DNA of 7,659 nucleotides, taken from Streptosporangiaceae bacterium (GTDB taxonomy: Bacteria > Actinomycetota > Actinomycetes > Streptosporangiales > Streptosporangiaceae). The notes below the pieces were generated by a model that was given only the letters and a program-made list of their open reading frames with translations, searched no databases and was not told where the DNA came from. Below, one piece after another: positions 5,210-7,659 of this stretch. The position numbers and the translations under genes were made by a program. Each line of letters opens with the position of its first letter. The first letter of the stretch is position 1. The stretch is taken from contig JASHTT010000046.1 in the NCBI GenBank assembly GCA_030040415.1, forward strand, positions 1-7,659, in the 5' to 3' direction.

Positions 5210-5251
5210 GCAGCCCCGGCCCAACCGGGCCACCGGGCGATGAGGGGCTGC
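5210..5251 (+). terminator. Two-tier GC-rich hairpin between lsr2-like and GMC genes
   Basis: The outer arms GCAGCCCC (5210-5217) and GGGGCTGC (5244-5251) are perfect. Directly inside, GGCCC (5218-5222) pairs with GGGCC (5227-5231) around an AACC loop, with 12 unpaired nt on the right side. It is a strong RNA structure that could end transcription of the lsr2-like gene. No real U-tract follows (only TTT at 5256-5258), so a leader structure of the GMC mRNA is an equal possibility. Confidence 0.35.
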
Positions 5252-5320
5252 GGAGTTTCATGACTGGTGCTGGCTCAGTTGCCCGACCGCAAACGCGATG
5301 GCTATTCACCGGGAGGTCTT

Positions 5321-6958
5321 GTGGCTGCGGAGTTCGACGTCATCGTGGTAGGAACGGGCGCTGGCGGCGGGACGCTCGCGCACACCCTCGCGGCCTCGGG
5401 CAAGCGGATCCTGCTGCTCGAGCGCGGAACTTTCCTGACCAGGGAGACCGAGAACTGGGATCCGGGACCAGTGTTTGTCGACGGCAGGTACATCACGCCC
5501 GACACCTGGTACGACCGTGACGGGACGCCGTTCCAGCCACAAGTGCATTACTTTGTCGGCGGGGCCACCAAGCTGTACGGTGCGGCGTTGTACCGGCTCC
5601 GCCCGGAGGACTTCGGCGAGCTCCGTCATGCCGACGGCATCTCCCCTGCATGGCCGATCGACTACTCCGATTTCGAGCCGTGGTACACCAAGGCGGAGTG
5701 GCTCTACCAAGTCCACGGCATGCACGGCGAGGACCCGACCGAGGGCTCATGGTCGCGGCAGTATCCGTGGCCGCCCGTTTCGCATGCGTCACGGGTGCAG
5801 CGCATCTCCGACGCCCTGACCGCCGCGGGCTACCACCCGTTCCACGCGCCGTGCGGGATCCTCCTGGACGAGGCCGACCGTCCCGCCAGCATCTGCATCC
5901 AGTGCGCTACCTGTGATGGCTACCCATGCCTGGTGCACGCCAAGGCTGACGCCGACATCATCGGCGTCCGTCCACTCCTGGACCTGCCCAACGTGACCCT
6001 GCTCGTCAACTCCGAGGTCGTCCGCCTCCAGACGGACCCCGCCGGACGCACCGTCACTGGCGTGGTCGTCGATCACGGCGGAGACGGCAAGGAAGACGTC
6101 TACACCAGCGACATCGTCGTTCTCGCCGCAGGCGCCGCGAACACCGCCAGAATCCTGCTGCGATCAGCCTCAGACTCGCACCCGAACGGCCTGGCGAATG
6201 GCTCCGATCAGGTCGGGCGCAACTACATGTTCCATATCAGCAAAGCGGTGTCGGGCTTCGGCGAGGAGGTCAACGACACGGTGTTCCAGAAAACTCTGGG
6301 GCTTAACGACTTCTATCTCGCGGGGGACGGCCGGGACTGGCCGCTGGGCAACATCCAGATGCTGGGCAAATCCAACGCCGGCGCCATGAAGGGCGAGGAA
6401 CCGCATCTGACCAGGCTCGTCCCGCACTGGAGCCTAGAGGAAGCGGCCCGCCACGCTGTTGACTTCTGGCTCACGACCGAAGATCTGCCCAAGCCCGATA
6501 ACCGGATCACTGTGGACAGCGAAGGCGGCATCCACGTTGCCTACACCGAGAGCAACCAGAGCGAGGCTGCCGGGCTCTACGAGGAGTTCCGGAAGATCGC
6601 GAATCACACCGGGCTGGCCAAGCATCACGTCCTGCACAAGAACTTCTACATGAGCATGAACATCCCGGTCGCGGCGTGCGCCCACCAGGCAGGTACTTGC
6701 CGGTTCGGAAGCGACCCTGCCACCTCGGTGCTGGACGTGAACTGCAAGGCGCACGAGGTCGACAACTTGTACGTCGCCGACACCAGCATTTTCCCGAGCA
6801 TCGGCGCGGTCAATCCGGCGCTCACGGCCATGGCCAACGCCATCCGCGTCGGCGAGCACATTGCTGAACGGCTCGGTGCCTCCGCGGCGGCGTGGGCGCC
6901 GGCACAGCGCACCGCATCGGCGGCTCATACCGCTTCAGCGGTTAGGCACGGCCCTTAG
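5321..6958 (+). CDS. GMC-family FAD-dependent oxidoreductase
   Basis: The 545-residue product is a complete glucose-methanol-choline oxidoreductase. Features are the N-terminal Rossmann motif GTGAGGGTLA (11-20) with LLLERG (E34 for the FAD ribose), the GGATKLYGAALYRLR segment (80-94), an AAGAANTARILL segment (269-280), and the C-terminal HQAGTCRF (catalytic His455) and VNPALT (Asn498). It oxidises an alcohol or sugar CH-OH group with FAD; the substrate cannot be read from the sequence. GTG 5321 is chosen for its GGGAGG box (5311-5316) and for beginning just before the FAD motif; GTG 5267 would add 18 non-family residues. There is no signal peptide, so it is cytoplasmic. Residues 192-203 carry four Cys (CIQCATCDGYPC), with another at 178, a possible Fe-S or disulfide site. 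The Ala-rich tail after 518 looks disordered. No partner subunit or cytochrome gene is adjacent. Confidence 0.9.
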   Translation: MAAEFDVIVVGTGAGGGTLAHTLAASGKRILLLERGTFLTRETENWDPGPVFVDGRYITPDTWYDRDGTPFQPQVHYFVGGATKLYGAALYRLRPEDFGELRHADGISPAWPIDYSDFEPWYTKAEWLYQVHGMHGEDPTEGSWSRQYPWPPVSHASRVQRISDALTAAGYHPFHAPCGILLDEADRPASICIQCATCDGYPCLVHAKADADIIGVRPLLDLPNVTLLVNSEVVRLQTDPAGRTVTGVVVDHGGDGKEDVYTSDIVVLAAGAANTARILLRSASDSHPNGLANGSDQVGRNYMFHISKAVSGFGEEVNDTVFQKTLGLNDFYLAGDGRDWPLGNIQMLGKSNAGAMKGEEPHLTRLVPHWSLEEAARHAVDFWLTTEDLPKPDNRITVDSEGGIHVAYTESNQSEAAGLYEEFRKIANHTGLAKHHVLHKNFYMSMNIPVAACAHQAGTCRFGSDPATSVLDVNCKAHEVDNLYVADTSIFPSIGAVNPALTAMANAIRVGEHIAERLGASAAAWAPAQRTASAAHTASAVRHGP

Positions 6959-7200
6959 GCTGTACTGTCGGCTGGGCCCTCACATCCAAGCCAAGCTTCA
7001 CCAGATCGGCGGCCACCAAGCCATCTTGGGCACATCCAGGAAGTGAGCGTTGCTCGTGGTAGGCCATGACCGGGCTCAGCGGCCGACGTTGCTGTCGCAA
7101 TCGCTGTCATCAGCAAGGGATAGAGTCTCGGGTTCCATAGTCCGAAGCGTGGAGTGCGCAGGTAAGGAAACCTTCTGCTTTGTCGAGGAACTGGGACGGA
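6959..7200. other. Convergent intergenic gap
   Basis: This 242-bp gap lies between the stops of the GMC gene and the oppositely oriented acetyltransferase, so it should contain terminators. Only a weak stem, CCAAG-ccat-CTTGG at 7016-7029, is seen, without a U-tract. An 8-bp direct repeat CACATCCA occurs at 6981-6988 and 7031-7038. No supported gene was found. Confidence 0.4.
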
Positions 7201-7659
7201 TCATGGCCGCATTGCTTTGGCCAAGTGGATGTGGCCGTCGGTGAACCAGTGCGGCGGGTTAGCGGGGCTGAGTTCGTGGAACGGATAGCCGCATTTTGCG
7301 GCAACCCGGCATGAGGCGGGGTTGTCCACATCGTGTACCAGCATGATGCTGGGCAGGCGCTCCGCGCCAAAGCTGGTGAATGCCCATTGCGTTACCGCCC
7401 GCGCCGCGGCGGGTGCGATGCCGCGACCGCGGGCGTCCGCTGCCGTCCAGAAGCCGATTTCGCCGCGTTCGCCGATGCCGAGCTGGCCGCCGTCCCGGTT
7501 CTTCAGCGCGACATGGCCGACCACCCTGTTCTTGGGCGCGTCCAGCACCGCGAAGGTCAGCCAGTCGCCGCCTTCCCAGCCACGTTCTTGACCCGACAGC
7601 CAGACAGCGGCTTCCTCCTCATTGCGTGGCCCGGTCCACTTTTGCTGTCCCGGAACGTC
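7201..7659 (-). CDS. GNAT-family N-acetyltransferase (RimJ/RimL type), 5' end missing
   Basis: The minus-strand frame is open from the right edge to TGA at 7201-7203, giving 152 residues without the N-terminus. The order fits RimJ/RimL-like GNAT enzymes: an early PRNEEEAAVWL helix, strand WLTFAVLD followed by VVGHVALK, GERGEIGFWTAADARGRGIAPAAARAV (acetyl-CoA motif A, with ARGRGIA as the pyrophosphate loop), a helix WAFTSFGAERL, and DVDNPASCRVAAKCGYPFH, where N.AS.RVA.K.G is the usual C-terminal signature. Such enzymes transfer acetyl from acetyl-CoA to an N-terminal or small-molecule amine; the substrate is not evident. It is probably cytoplasmic. An internal GTG at 7548 could be mistaken for the start, but the reading upstream is clearly GNAT-like, so the gene begins outside the window. 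Confidence 0.87.
   Translation of the reverse strand, partial: DVPGQQKWTGPRNEEEAAVWLSGQERGWEGGDWLTFAVLDAPKNRVVGHVALKNRDGGQLGIGERGEIGFWTAADARGRGIAPAAARAVTQWAFTSFGAERLPSIMLVHDVDNPASCRVAAKCGYPFHELSPANPPHWFTDGHIHLAKAMRP

Noticed and set aside
5260..5520. ATG-started frame just upstream of and overlapping the GMC gene
   Set aside because: It has a GGAG box at 5252-5255, but the product is Arg/Gly-rich and overlaps the FAD-binding region of the GMC gene in another frame.
7016..7029. Stem CCAAG-ccat-CTTGG as a bidirectional terminator
   Set aside because: Only five base pairs and no U-tract on either strand; kept only as a note in the intergenic entry.
7050..7244. 64-codon plus-strand frame after the GMC gene
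   Set aside because: No ribosome binding site or domain, and its end runs antisense into the acetyltransferase gene.

Overview
The window looks like chromosomal or island DNA from a high-GC actinomycete. Codon third positions are strongly G/C-biased, start codons include GTG, and ribosome binding sites are of the GGAG/GGGAGG type. It also carries an Lsr2-type nucleoid protein, found in Actinomycetota, and a secreted repeat protein of a style common in that phylum. The genus cannot be fixed from the sequence. No rRNA, tRNA, CRISPR array, transposase, integrase or phage structural gene was seen.

Layout, left to right. (1) Positions 1-1637, minus strand: the first 545 codons of a secreted protein with a signal peptide, eight Cys-containing repeats of about 54 residues (probably a beta-propeller) and the start of an Ig-like domain. 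It runs off the left edge. (2) Positions 1638-2011: a divergent intergenic region rich in inverted repeats. (3) Positions 2021-4260, plus strand: a compact cassette of unrecognised genes. It encodes a 44-residue one-pass membrane protein, then proteins of 294, 188 and 194 residues. The first three are joined by TAATG and TGATG stop/start overlaps. The fourth follows a 70-bp gap containing an 8-bp-arm inverted repeat, and has a PH/GRAM-like motif. A second possible mini membrane protein follows in the same frame, directly after its stop codon. (4) Positions 4261-4624: a mostly non-coding stretch with an 11-bp direct repeat at 19-bp spacing and a hairpin. (5) Positions 4625-5047: a divergent Lsr2 paralogue with HGR in place of the usual RGR DNA-contact motif and a long extra C-terminal tail. 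(6) Positions 5048-5320: an intergenic region with a perfect 17-bp palindrome and a two-tier hairpin. (7) Positions 5321-6958: a complete GMC-family flavin oxidoreductase with an unusual four-Cys cluster. (8) Positions 7201-7659, minus strand: a 5'-truncated GNAT acetyltransferase, convergent with the GMC gene.

The genes do not form one obvious pathway. The most novel part is the 2021-4260 (to 4416) cassette. Its spacing shows translational coupling, it mixes small membrane and soluble proteins, and none of its products matches a family I can name with confidence. The neighbouring atypical lsr2 gene and the rare ATA codons of the 194-residue protein would fit acquired DNA under Lsr2-type silencing, but that link is inference.
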